DNA of 64,000 bases from Aliarcobacter cryaerophilus (GTDB taxonomy: Bacteria; Campylobacterota; Campylobacteria; Campylobacterales; Arcobacteraceae): positions 1,116,001 through 1,180,000 of the forward strand of contig NZ_CP060694.1 of assembly GCF_014352935.1 (NCBI RefSeq), written 5' to 3'. The notes below the pieces were generated by a model. The model was not told where the DNA came from, did no database searches, and saw only the letters and a list, made by a program, of their open reading frames with translations. Below are positions 9,350-17,473 of this stretch, piece by piece (the stretch's first letter is position 1; the number at the start of each line of letters is the position of its first letter). The position numbers were made by a program, and so were the translations under genes.

Positions 9350-9553
9350 TTGATAAAAAAGAAAATAGTAGATTTAAAAGATAAAAATCTTGAATTTATA
9401 CAAAAAGATGAAACAATAAAACTACTTAGTTTTAATACTTTAAAAATGAGTTTAGAAATAGCTATTTTTAAAAATGATAAGCTTATAAAAAATAGCTCTA
9501 TGGTTTTTGCCCATCTTCCAAAAAGCTTAAAAGCAAAACTAAACCCTAAATAA
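9350..9553 (+). CDS. Small hypothetical protein (67 aa)
   Basis: Begins with TTG at 9350, with AGGA seven bases upstream (9339-9342), which decides the start. A basic protein with no cysteine, signal or membrane helix; the C-terminus FAHLPKSLKAKLNPK looks conserved-like in style but I do not recognise the family. It stands alone between two minus-strand genes and converges on the dUTPase gene 27 bases away. A real gene is likely from the good ribosome binding site, but function is unknown. Confidence 0.6.
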   Translation: MIKKKIVDLKDKNLEFIQKDETIKLLSFNTLKMSLEIAIFKNDKLIKNSSMVFAHLPKSLKAKLNPK

Positions 9554-9580
9554 AAGGAGATAAGTTTTACTTTTTATAAA

Positions 9581-10504
9581 TTAATTTTGATTATATTTTA
9601 ATTTTAATTGTTCATAAAGTTCATCAAAACTTACATCTTCTATTGTTTTGAGTAATTCAACCATCACAACATTATCTTCGCTTCCATTCCAAACTTTTTT
9701 ATACGTTCCCTCTTTGTAGCCATTATCTTGTCTAAATTGATTTAAACAATTTTTACCAATATATAATTTTTGAAGCCAAGAAAAAGATAATCCAGCACTT
9801 TTACAAGCTCTAAAAAACTGCTCAATGAATCTCTCTATTCCACTAAAAGATGGCATATTTTTTGTCTCAATAGCAAGTGCTATATATGAAAGTTTTTCAG
9901 ACTCTTTTATTATTAAATTTACATCAATATTTTGTGCTGCTTCATAAATACAGTGTGTATTTACTAAAGATACAGCTTTTGGAACATTTGTTTCTTGTAA
10001 AATATAACTCATTAAAAAGTGCCAAATATCTACAAGCTCAACATGAATATTATTCATATCAGGAGCTGAATTGATATTTTTCCAGTGCTTCCAAGGAGTT
10101 GAATCAATTAGTTCAGCCACTTCCATATGAATACATCTAAGCCAATTTATCTCTTTATTAAATTTGTTTAGACCCAACTCCCAATTTTTACCATTTGTAC
10201 TATCATTTAATTGTTTTTGCAATAAAAACATCTCTTCAAGTTTTGAAGGGAAAGATGAAGCCTCTTCAAGTAAAGAAGCAAGAGGTAAACACTCCTCAAC
10301 AATACTTTGTAAACTTAAACTTGATGGTAAAACCTCTTTATCACCTTTTAAAATATGTAAAAGTAATGATACAAAATATGGAATTTCATCTTTTGCTTCC
10401 CAAGTTAATACATCATTTGAGTCTAACTTTGCATATTTTACAAACTCATCAACTGAAGTAAATCCAACAACTTTTACAGCCTCTTTAAAATCTTTATATA
10501 ACAA
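9581..10504 (-). CDS. dut: dUTP diphosphatase (dimeric all-alpha type) with N-terminal HTH-like domain
   Basis: The C-terminal two thirds is a dimeric dUTPase as in Campylobacter: INWLRCIHMEVAELIDSTPW and HVELVDIWHFLMS give the glutamate/aspartate metal-binding motifs of the MazG-like NTP pyrophosphohydrolases. It hydrolyses dUTP to dUMP, keeping uracil out of DNA. Before it is an extra region of about 90 residues. Its segment FTSVDEFVKYAKLDSNDVLT, then WEAKDEIPYFVSLLL, resembles CI-repressor-type helix-turn-helix domains. A longer start at 10558 would overlap the previous gene by 53 bases; the TTG at 10504 has a perfect AGGAG five bases upstream, so I prefer it (307 residues). Operon: recR, zinc peptide, dut. 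Confidence 0.87.
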   Translation of the reverse strand: MLYKDFKEAVKVVGFTSVDEFVKYAKLDSNDVLTWEAKDEIPYFVSLLLHILKGDKEVLPSSLSLQSIVEECLPLASLLEEASSFPSKLEEMFLLQKQLNDSTNGKNWELGLNKFNKEINWLRCIHMEVAELIDSTPWKHWKNINSAPDMNNIHVELVDIWHFLMSYILQETNVPKAVSLVNTHCIYEAAQNIDVNLIIKESEKLSYIALAIETKNMPSFSGIERFIEQFFRACKSAGLSFSWLQKLYIGKNCLNQFRQDNGYKEGTYKKVWNGSEDNVVMVELLKTIEDVSFDELYEQLKLKYNQN

Positions 10505-10505
10505 A

Positions 10506-10688
10506 TCAACTCCTATTTTCAAATTTTTTTTCAACAAAAAGCTTACAATTTTCTCCACTACTATTTTTTACAACAATACTAGGAATTGCCTTTGACTTAA
10601 ATCCATAAGCCTTACAACCATGAGGTTTTCCTGCTTCCCAAGTTACAAAATAGTTTGTACATTTTTGACAGATTATTTTTTTCTCCAT
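10506..10688 (-). CDS. Small four-cysteine protein (60 aa), possible zinc protein
   Basis: Cysteines at 7 and 10 (ICQKC), 25 (HGCKAYGF) and 48 (SGENCKLF) could bind one zinc. The pattern TWEAGKPHGCKAYGFKSK is shared, from memory, by small conserved proteins of Campylobacterota and other proteobacteria, some of which carry a misleading uracil-DNA glycosylase label; nothing here resembles a glycosylase fold. It lies one base after recR and just before dut, so it may belong to a DNA repair or nucleotide-pool operon. The end of the gene contains the AGGAG that serves dut. Confidence 0.75.
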   Translation of the reverse strand: MEKKIICQKCTNYFVTWEAGKPHGCKAYGFKSKAIPSIVVKNSSGENCKLFVEKKFENRS

Positions 10689-10689
10689 C

Positions 10690-11262
10690 TTATATTCCTA
10701 CTTGACTTTGAATAGCTTTCGATAAAGACATTAAATCTACATTTTCTAAACTAACTCCAGTAGGAACACCTTGAGCTATTTTTGTAAAACTTATATCGAA
10801 ATCTTTTAATTTATCTTCAATATATAGTATAAAAGCATCATTTGCAATAGATGGAGTAATAGCAAATAAAATATTTTTTACCCCACTATTTTTTATATAC
10901 TCTTGAAGCTTAATTATCAAATCAATTTCAAGCTCATCAATTACAAAATATCTTCCATCAAACTCTTTTGAATCTTCAATAATAAAAATATCTTTTGCAC
11001 TTTGTACAATACACAATTTACTACTATCACGACTCTCATCTAAGCAATATTCGCAAATCTCATTCTCACTCATACTTTGACATCTTTTACATTTTTTAAT
11101 ACTTTTTAATGCATTTTCTATACTATGAGATAGTTTTATTCCACAATAGTTGTCATTCATTACAATGTGATAAGCAAGTCTTAAAGCCGATTTTTTTCCA
11201 ATAGTTGGTAAAGATTCAAAAGCTTCTACTAGTTCATAAAATTTTTCTAACTCTCTATTCAT
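10690..11262 (-). CDS. recR: Recombination protein RecR
   Basis: RecR binds DNA with RecO/RecF and helps load RecA at gaps. The order is typical: an N-terminal helix-hairpin-helix (FESLPTIGKKSALRLAYH), a zinc finger with Cys58, Cys61, Cys70 and Cys73, then a Toprim domain (LCIVQSAKDIFIIEDSKEF). 190 residues, the usual length. No Shine-Dalgarno sequence precedes the ATG and a TATAAT lies only six bases upstream, so the transcript may be leaderless. First gene of the recR-zinc peptide-dut operon. Confidence 0.95.
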   Translation of the reverse strand: MNRELEKFYELVEAFESLPTIGKKSALRLAYHIVMNDNYCGIKLSHSIENALKSIKKCKRCQSMSENEICEYCLDESRDSSKLCIVQSAKDIFIIEDSKEFDGRYFVIDELEIDLIIKLQEYIKNSGVKNILFAITPSIANDAFILYIEDKLKDFDISFTKIAQGVPTGVSLENVDLMSLSKAIQSQVGI

Positions 11263-11268
11263 TTTGGG

Positions 11269-11274
11269 ATTATA
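11269..11274 (-). promoter_or_regulatory. -10 box directly abutting recR (leaderless start candidate)
   Basis: Minus-strand TATAAT followed by CCCAAA and then the recR ATG at 11262. Transcription from this box would begin at or next to the ATG, leaving no leader. There is no Shine-Dalgarno sequence in between. Confidence 0.45.
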
Positions 11275-11352
11275 TTCTAATATTTATATTAAATTTATTA
11301 AAAGGTTTTTTGGATAAACTATATACTTTTAAATTTAAAAGGTTTTTTTATA

Positions 11353-13302
11353 ATGGCACTAATCGACTTACAAAACATTTCCAAACAATACGATATTAAA
11401 GTTATTTTAAAAGATGCAAACTTCACTCTTCAAGCTGGGCAAAGAGTTGCAGTTATTGGTCAAAATGGACAAGGAAAATCAACACTTTTCAAAATAATTA
11501 TGAAAGCAGTTGAACCTGATAGTGGTGAAATAGCGATAGATAGAAGTATCAAAATAGAGATGCTAGACCAACAACCAAAATTTAAAGCAAATTTGAGTGT
11601 AAGAGATGCTATTGAAAATCAGCTAGTTGAGTTAAAAAATGCAAAACTAGAGTATGAAAAAATTACAAATGAGTTAATGACAAATTATGAAGATGAAAAT
11701 TTACTAAGAAGACAGAGTGATTTAGCATCTTTTATAGATTTTCATAATGCTTGGGATTTAGACAATATGATTGAGAGAGTTTTAATTGAATTCCAATTAA
11801 AACAGTATGAACACAAAGATGTAAATTTACTAAGCGGTGGAGAGCAACGTCGTGTGAGTTTAGCTGGTTTGATTTTAAAAAAACCAGATGTTCTACTTCT
11901 TGATGAGCCTACAAACCACCTTGATGTTTACATGGTTGAGTTTTTAGAAGAGTTACTTTTAAAAAATAACTTTACCCTACTTTTTATCTCTCACGATAGA
12001 TATTTTATTGATAATATTGCTACAAATGTTGTTGAAGTTGATGGTGGAGAATTAAGAAGATTCAACGGAGGTTATTCTTCATACTTAGAACAAAAAGCGC
12101 AAATTTTATCAAATTTACAAAAAGAGCATGAAAATCTTTTAAGACTTGTAAAACAAGAAGCTCACTGGATGCAACACGGTGTTACGGCAAGAAGAAAAAG
12201 AAATGAAAGAAGAAAAGCTGAATATTTTGATTTAAAACAAAAAGCAAAATCAAATCCAGCATATATCAAAAAAATGAGTATAGAGCTTCAAAGAGAGCAA
12301 AAATCTTTTAATAGTGAAGAGAAACAACAAAATAAGAAAAAAATGCTTTATGAGCTTGATAATATTTATAAATCTTTAGGTGAAAAGGATTTAATAAAAG
12401 ATTTCACTGCTAGAATCTTACAAAAAGATACAATTGCAATTGTTGGTCCAAATGGAAGCGGAAAATCAACACTGCTTAAAATTTTTATGGAAAAAATGAA
12501 AATTGATAAAGGAAGTTTTAAAAAAGGTGATTTTCAAATAGGTTATTTTGATCAACAAAGAGATATGCTTGATGATGATAAAACTATTATGGAGATTTTC
12601 TGTCCAAATGGTGGAGATAGAGTTGTTTTAGATGATGGAAGGAATATGCATGTTTTTGGATATTTAAAAAATTTCCTATTTCCAAAAGAGTATTTAGATA
12701 AAAAAGTTGGTGTTTTAAGTGGTGGGGAGAAAAATAGAGTTGCACTTGCCCTACTTTTTACAAAAAGAGTTGATTGTATGATTTTAGATGAACCTACAAA
12801 TGATTTAGATATTCCTACAATTAATATTTTAGAAGAGTACTTACAAAACTTTCAAGGTGCTTTAATATTTGTATCACATGATAGATATTTTGTAGATAAA
12901 ATTGCTAAAAAACTTTTTGTATTTACTGGAAATGGTCATATTATGGAGAGTTTCCAACCATATAGTGAATATTTACAAATTGAAAAAGAGTTAAAAGAGC
13001 TGGATAATTTAGAAGTTGAATTAGAAAAAGAGAAAACATCTGTAAAAGTTGTAAATGAACCTAAAAAACAGACAAAATTATCATATAAAGATCAAAGAGA
13101 ATATGATAGTTTACCAAATGAGCTTGAAGAGCTTGAAGCTAAAATAGAAGAGTTAAACAGCTGTTTAGCAGATCCAAAATGTTATGAAAAAATTGGAATT
13201 GTAGCACTTTCAAAAGATTTAGAAGAGAAAAAAGCTATTTATGAAGAGAAAGTTGAGAGATTTTTAACTCTTGAAGAACTAGTTGAGAGTTTTAATTCTT
13301 AA
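11353..13302 (+). CDS. ABC-F family ATPase (Uup-like)
   Basis: Two ABC domains in one soluble chain without membrane segments. Walker A motifs are GQNGQGKST (residues 36-44) and GPNGSGKST (near 365); signature motifs LSGGEQRRVSL and LSGGEKNRVAL; Walker B DEPTNHLD and DEPTNDLD. The linker is rich in charged residues, and the C-terminus after residue 560 is a coiled coil (LPNELEELEAKIEELNS), as in Uup. ABC-F proteins act on ribosomes or, for Uup, in DNA-related processes; which role applies is not decided by the sequence. Diverges from recR. Confidence 0.9.
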   Translation: MALIDLQNISKQYDIKVILKDANFTLQAGQRVAVIGQNGQGKSTLFKIIMKAVEPDSGEIAIDRSIKIEMLDQQPKFKANLSVRDAIENQLVELKNAKLEYEKITNELMTNYEDENLLRRQSDLASFIDFHNAWDLDNMIERVLIEFQLKQYEHKDVNLLSGGEQRRVSLAGLILKKPDVLLLDEPTNHLDVYMVEFLEELLLKNNFTLLFISHDRYFIDNIATNVVEVDGGELRRFNGGYSSYLEQKAQILSNLQKEHENLLRLVKQEAHWMQHGVTARRKRNERRKAEYFDLKQKAKSNPAYIKKMSIELQREQKSFNSEEKQQNKKKMLYELDNIYKSLGEKDLIKDFTARILQKDTIAIVGPNGSGKSTLLKIFMEKMKIDKGSFKKGDFQIGYFDQQRDMLDDDKTIMEIFCPNGGDRVVLDDGRNMHVFGYLKNFLFPKEYLDKKVGVLSGGEKNRVALALLFTKRVDCMILDEPTNDLDIPTINILEEYLQNFQGALIFVSHDRYFVDKIAKKLFVFTGNGHIMESFQPYSEYLQIEKELKELDNLEVELEKEKTSVKVVNEPKKQTKLSYKDQREYDSLPNELEELEAKIEELNSCLADPKCYEKIGIVALSKDLEEKKAIYEEKVERFLTLEELVESFNS

Positions 13303-13354
13303 AAAAGTATAATCGAGTTTCAAAAAATTTATATTTAAAAAGAGGAGTTTAAAA

Positions 13355-13798
13355 ATGAGCTTAAAAGAGAAATTAAACGAAGATTTAAAACAAGCAATGA
13401 GAGATAAAGAGGTTGTAAAAAGAGACTCTATACGAGCCATAAATACAATGATTAAACAAGTTGAAGTAGATGAAAGAAGAGTTTTAGATGATGCTGAAGT
13501 TATAAAACTTGTTCAAAGAGGAATAAAACAAAGAGAAGAGGCAATTTCTCAATATAGAGCTGCTTCAAGAGATGATTTAGTTCAAAAAGAGCAAGAACAA
13601 GTTGATGTTTTTATGCTTTATCTTCCTAAACAATTAAGTGATGAAGAGCTTGAAAATGGAATGAAAGAGATAATAAGTGAAGTTGGAGCAACTAGCTTAA
13701 AAGATATGGGTAAAGTTATGGGAGTTGCTTCTAAAAAGTTTGCTGGTGTTGCCGATGGAAAAAGAATAAATGAGATGGTGAAAAAATTATTATCATAA
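13355..13798 (+). CDS. GatB/YqeY domain protein
   Basis: A 147-residue YqeY-like protein with the helical tail domain seen in GatB (VKRDSIRAINTMIKQVEVDE, QREEAISQYRAASRDDL, SLKDMGKVMGVASKKFAGVADG). The domain in GatB helps tRNA binding; the stand-alone protein has no firmly established function. The start is preceded by AAAGAGGAG. Lies between the ABC-F gene and the M23 peptidase gene, same direction. Confidence 0.9.
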   Translation: MSLKEKLNEDLKQAMRDKEVVKRDSIRAINTMIKQVEVDERRVLDDAEVIKLVQRGIKQREEAISQYRAASRDDLVQKEQEQVDVFMLYLPKQLSDEELENGMKEIISEVGATSLKDMGKVMGVASKKFAGVADGKRINEMVKKLLS

Positions 13799-13826
13799 TG
13801 CTATTACCTAAAGTTTAAGAGGATTA

Positions 13827-14768
13827 ATGGATAAATATGCAAACAAATATATAACATTTACAATAAATGATGATAATGGTATAAAACAGATAAAACTAAG
13901 AAAAAAGCCTTTCTTTTATACTTTATATACATTTATTGGACTATTTTTTATATTTGTAGCAGCATTTATTTTTATAAATCTTTCGTTAATTCAAATGGAT
14001 AATGATAGATTAGATATTGAACTTGAATTAGTAGAGTTTAAAAGAATAAACGAAGAGCTAAATAATTTAGTCAGTCAAACTCAACTAGAACTTCATGAAA
14101 AAAATGAAGAGATAAGTGAAGCTACTGATTATTTCAATAAAATGGAAAACATCATAGGAATTCCAACTGAAAATGAACTTCCACTAAAACAAAGAGTAGA
14201 TATTGCAAGACTTAATACAGAAGAGAGAACAACACTTTTACAACTAATTCCTAGTGGTTCTCCTGTAGAAGATAGGGTTATAAATAGCTACTTTGGATAT
14301 AGGCATCATCCTGTTTTAAATAGGAAAGCTTTGCATATGGGGATTGATTTAAAAGCATCTGTTGGAACGCCTGTTTATGCAACAGCAGATGGTATTGTTG
14401 AGACTTCAAGTTTTGATAGATTTAATGGAAATTTAATAGCAATTCAACATATATATGGGTTCAAATCCTATTATGCCCACTTAAACAAAACTTTGGTAAA
14501 ATCTGGCTCTTTTGTTAAAAAAGGGGATTTAATAGCATATTCAGGAAATACAGGGATAAGTAGCGGACCTCATTTACACTATGAAGTTCGTTTTTTATCA
14601 AGATCTCTTGATCCACTTACTTTTGTAATGTGGGACATGAAAAATTATACAGAAATTTTTGAAAAGGAAACAGAAATATCATGGGATTCTTTAATAACAG
14701 CAATCAGTCACATAAAAATACAAAATCCGACTCCACAACCACAATTATCACTGCAGGCACAAAAATAA
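13827..14768 (+). CDS. M23 (LytM) peptidoglycan endopeptidase, Csd1-like
   Basis: One N-terminal membrane helix (residues about 29-52), a coiled coil (ELVEFKRINEELNNLVSQ), then a LytM domain from about residue 150. The zinc ligands are present: HMGID (His and Asp) and GPHLHYEV (second His), so the enzyme looks active and should cut peptide cross-links in the periplasm. It overlaps the following bactofilin gene by 88 bases. This csd1-ccmA pairing is known from Helicobacter pylori, where both shape the cell; by context this is the Csd1 counterpart. Start ATG has GAGGA close upstream. Confidence 0.88.
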   Translation: MDKYANKYITFTINDDNGIKQIKLRKKPFFYTLYTFIGLFFIFVAAFIFINLSLIQMDNDRLDIELELVEFKRINEELNNLVSQTQLELHEKNEEISEATDYFNKMENIIGIPTENELPLKQRVDIARLNTEERTTLLQLIPSGSPVEDRVINSYFGYRHHPVLNRKALHMGIDLKASVGTPVYATADGIVETSSFDRFNGNLIAIQHIYGFKSYYAHLNKTLVKSGSFVKKGDLIAYSGNTGISSGPHLHYEVRFLSRSLDPLTFVMWDMKNYTEIFEKETEISWDSLITAISHIKIQNPTPQPQLSLQAQK

Positions 14769-15103
14769 CGGGGAATATAAACTTGTCTTGTAATTTATAT
14801 ATTGATGGTTACTTTGAAGGAAATATAAACTCAGAACAAGAGATAAATATTGGAAAGAATGGAAAAATAAAAGGAGAGATAACTGCTTTAAGAGTTATTG
14901 TTCAAGGCTTAGCAGAAGGCTCAATAAATGCAACAAGAGTAGATATAAAACCAGATGGAAAAGTTACAGGCTCAATTGAATCAGAAGAGTTTGTAATTGA
15001 AGCAAAAGGTATATTTGAAGGAAATAGTCTTGTAAAGACAAGTTTAAGCGAAAAATTAAAAGAGAAAAAAGAAGATTTTATTGAAAAAGAAGATATACAA
15101 TAA
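14681..15103 (+). CDS. ccmA: Bactofilin (CcmA-like)
   Basis: A polymerising cytoskeletal protein. The central region has the regular beta-helix repeats of bactofilins (TKITGNINLSCNLYIDGYFE, then repeating G.I.A.RVIVQG.AEG.I units), flanked by disordered ends. It starts inside the M23 peptidase gene in another frame, 88 bases before that gene's stop, so the two are tightly coupled. In Helicobacter the same pair, Csd1 and CcmA, sets helical curvature. AAGGA lies about 11 bases before the ATG; a slightly later start is possible since the N-terminus is low complexity. Confidence 0.9.
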   Translation: MGFFNNSNQSHKNTKSDSTTTIITAGTKITGNINLSCNLYIDGYFEGNINSEQEINIGKNGKIKGEITALRVIVQGLAEGSINATRVDIKPDGKVTGSIESEEFVIEAKGIFEGNSLVKTSLSEKLKEKKEDFIEKEDIQ

Positions 15104-15141
15104 TAAAAAACATATAAAATTATCTTTTATACATTTTTAGT

Positions 15142-15147
15142 TATAAT
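15142..15147 (+). promoter_or_regulatory. Candidate -10 box for the diguanylate cyclase gene
   Basis: TATAAT preceded by TTTTTAGT in the 100-base gap after ccmA, about 58 bases before the GGDEF gene start. No -35 motif is evident. Confidence 0.4.
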
Positions 15148-15205
15148 CACACTCATGCTCTTTGGTTTGCCACTCTTTTATTTTAGATAAATTAAAAAGG
15201 AAAAT

Positions 15206-16321
15206 ATGAAAAATTTTTTAAGTCAATTAAATGATATTGAATATAATGAAGCAATTTCAAATCAATTAGATACTCCTGAAAAACTAATACAGCTTCTGCT
15301 AAAAAGAGTTCATCCAAAAAATGTTGAAGTTATAATTGATATTTTAAAACAAGCTATTACTCCATCTATTAGCTCTGATTTAAACAATATTGCTGATGTT
15401 TTATTTGAACAACTTAAAAAAAATCCAAAAGATATTTTTGAAAAATCAGTACAGATACAAATAGAAAAATTAATATTTGAGAGATTTGAAAAAGATAAAA
15501 AATTAGTTATTCAAAAAACAGAAGATATATCAAAACTTGTTGTACTTATGGAAGAGTATTTCAATGAAGCTATTTTTAGTAGCGGAAATGGTTCTAAAAA
15601 AGTTTTAAATATAAAAGAGAAAATCCAAGCAATTAATCTAACAAATGGTGGAATCGAAGTTTTAAGCAAACTACAAAATGAACTTGTTGTTGCTGCTTCT
15701 TCTATTGAGCAAGAGATAAATAGTGTTACAAATAAACTAGAAAATGGAAAATCTAAAATAGAAGAGTTAGAAGAAAAAATAAATAGTTTAGAAAATGAAT
15801 TAAATAAAACAAAACAAGAAAATAGAAAAGATTTTTTAACTCAAGTTCTTACAAGAAAAGCATTTAATGAAGAGATGGTAAAAGTTGAAAACTCTTACAG
15901 TAGATTAAAAACTCAATATGCAGTAATATTTTTTGATATAGACCATTTTAAAAAAGTAAATGATACTTATGGTCATGAGTGTGGAGATGTAGTTCTTTCA
16001 ACTTTTGGAAAAATTTTAGAGAAAAGTATTAGAGATATAGATTTAGTAGCAAGGTATGGTGGAGAAGAGTTTATTGCTATTATACATTTTAATCTGGATA
16101 GAGAGCTATTAATGTTATTAAAAAGAATAAAATCAATAGTTACAGAAAATAGCTTTATTTATCAAGATAAAAAACTAAAAATCACTTTTAGCGCTGGAGT
16201 TACAATAAGAAATAAATATCCTACTTATGATATTGCTCTTCAAAAAGCAGACTCTTTATTATACAAAGCCAAAGATAGTGGAAGAAATAAAATTTTGTTA
16301 GATAATGGAATTGAGATTTAG
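15206..16321 (+). CDS. Diguanylate cyclase (GGDEF domain)
   Basis: The C-terminal half is a GGDEF domain: DFLTQVLTRKAFNEEM, FFDIDHFKKVNDTYGHE and RYGGEEFIAII with the active-site GGEEF at residues 285-289, so it should make cyclic di-GMP from two GTP. No upstream RxxD inhibitory site was clear to me. The N-terminal 170 residues are helical without a known sensor domain, and residues about 175-205 form a coiled coil (LENGKSKIEELEEKINSLE). No membrane helices, so cytoplasmic. AAAAAGGAAA lies before the ATG. Confidence 0.9.
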   Translation: MKNFLSQLNDIEYNEAISNQLDTPEKLIQLLLKRVHPKNVEVIIDILKQAITPSISSDLNNIADVLFEQLKKNPKDIFEKSVQIQIEKLIFERFEKDKKLVIQKTEDISKLVVLMEEYFNEAIFSSGNGSKKVLNIKEKIQAINLTNGGIEVLSKLQNELVVAASSIEQEINSVTNKLENGKSKIEELEEKINSLENELNKTKQENRKDFLTQVLTRKAFNEEMVKVENSYSRLKTQYAVIFFDIDHFKKVNDTYGHECGDVVLSTFGKILEKSIRDIDLVARYGGEEFIAIIHFNLDRELLMLLKRIKSIVTENSFIYQDKKLKITFSAGVTIRNKYPTYDIALQKADSLLYKAKDSGRNKILLDNGIEI

Positions 16322-16323
16322 AA

Positions 16324-16352
16324 AAGTAGAAAATCTCTACTTCTCTTTTCTT
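16324..16352. terminator. Hairpin between convergent diguanylate cyclase and tautomerase genes
   Basis: AAGTAGA (16324-16330) pairs with TCTACTT (16336-16342) across a five-base loop, followed by CTCTTTTCTTATTT on the plus strand. It ends the diguanylate cyclase gene and overlaps the tautomerase stop. Confidence 0.5.
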
Positions 16353-16543
16353 ATTTTTGTAACTGATTTTCCACCAATAAAGTAGTTATCTGTACTAATC
16401 TCTTCTATTAAAACTATTGCATTTGAGCTAGAACGATTAAATATCTTGCTAAAAAGTTCATTTATACCTTTTACTAACTCCTCTTTTTGCTCAACTGTTG
16501 CTCCGCCATCCTCATGAGTCATTTTTACATTTATTACTGGCAT
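16337..16543 (-). CDS. 4-oxalocrotonate tautomerase family protein
   Basis: A 68-residue tautomerase: after Met removal the catalytic Pro1 is exposed (MPVINVKMTHEDGG), and the EQKEELVKGINELFSKIF helix and IVLIEEISTDNYFIGG strand fit the family. These small hexameric enzymes use the N-terminal proline as a base; the natural substrate here is unknown. It diverges from a broken LysR-type gene about 90 bases away, which may once have controlled it. GGAG precedes the ATG by about seven bases. Confidence 0.88.
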   Translation of the reverse strand: MPVINVKMTHEDGGATVEQKEELVKGINELFSKIFNRSSSNAIVLIEEISTDNYFIGGKSVTKIRKEK

Positions 16544-16635
16544 TTTTGCTCCTTTTTTAAATTAAATTATACTATCATTAAAAGCGATAATATGTCAAAT
16601 CTTAAATTAATATATGAGATATAAGGAAAAGAGAT

Positions 16636-17463
16636 ATGGATTCAAATTTATTAAAAGTTTTTGTAGAAGTTGCAAATCAAAAAAGTATTTCAAAAGCTGC
16701 ATTAAATCTAAGATTTGCACAATCAAATGTAACTTCAAGAATATAACAACTAGAGAAATCTTTAGATATTTGTCTTTTTCACAGAGTTCCAAAAGGTGTT
16801 ATTTTAACAATCGAAGGTGAAAAGCTATACTCTTATGCAGTAGAAATTGTAAAAAAGATTGAACTTGCAAATTATGAAATGAAAAATATTAACTATCAAA
16901 AACATTTAATCATTGGTTCTACAGAATCAAATGCTAGCACAAGATTAATACCTTTTTTGCTAAAACTTAATAAAGATTTTCCAAATATGAATTTAGAATT
17001 AATTACAAATACAACAAAAGAAACACTTAAAAATGTTTTAAATTATAAAGTTGATATTGCATTTATAAGTGGTGAACCACAAAATGAAGAACTAATCGTT
17101 TTAAATAAAATAGATGAAAATATAGTTTTAGTAGAACCTAAAAATCAACCCGCTCCTAATACATTTTTATCTTTTAAAAATGGTTGTGCTTACAATGAAT
17201 ATGGTCAAAATTATTTAAAAAGTTTTTTAAGTGAAGATTATAAACATTTAGAATTTGGTAATTATGAAACTATATTAGGATGTGTCAAAGCTGGTATGGG
17301 AAAAAGTATTTTACCTCTTAGCATAATAGAAAAACTAAATTATAAAAAAGATTTAAAACTTACAAAAATATCAAAAAAAATTATAAATATCCCAACATAT
17401 CTTGTTTGTAGAAAAGACTATATCCCTAGAATTAAAGATTATTTAGAAAACTTTAAATTCTAG
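16636..17463 (+). pseudogene. LysR-type transcriptional regulator interrupted by an in-frame TAA
   Basis: Starting at the ATG at 16636 (AAGGAAAAGAG upstream), the frame gives a normal LysR DNA-binding domain: LLKVFVEVANQKSISKAALN, then FAQSNVTSRI, a TAA at 16744-16746, then QLEKSLDICLFHRVPKGV continuing in the same frame to a full effector-binding domain (ESNASTRLIPFLLKLNKDFP to the end). Total span 276 codons, a normal LysR size. A single base change explains the stop, and no frameshift is needed. Without suppression, only a 36-residue peptide is made; a re-start at 16879 would give the effector domain without DNA binding. Confidence 0.88.
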
Positions 17464-17473
17464 AAAAAATAGA

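Noticed and set aside
10164-10595. A 143-residue plus-strand frame opposite dut
   Set aside because: Antisense shadow of the dUTPase gene; composition is Ser/Phe/Asn rich and no ribosome binding site is present.
10506-10688. Uracil-DNA glycosylase
   Set aside because: Similar small proteins can carry that label in annotation, but 60 residues with four cysteines cannot form the glycosylase fold or its active-site motifs.
16879-17463. A separate 194-residue gene
   Set aside because: It is the effector domain of the LysR gene in the same frame as the ATG at 16636, cut off by one TAA codon.
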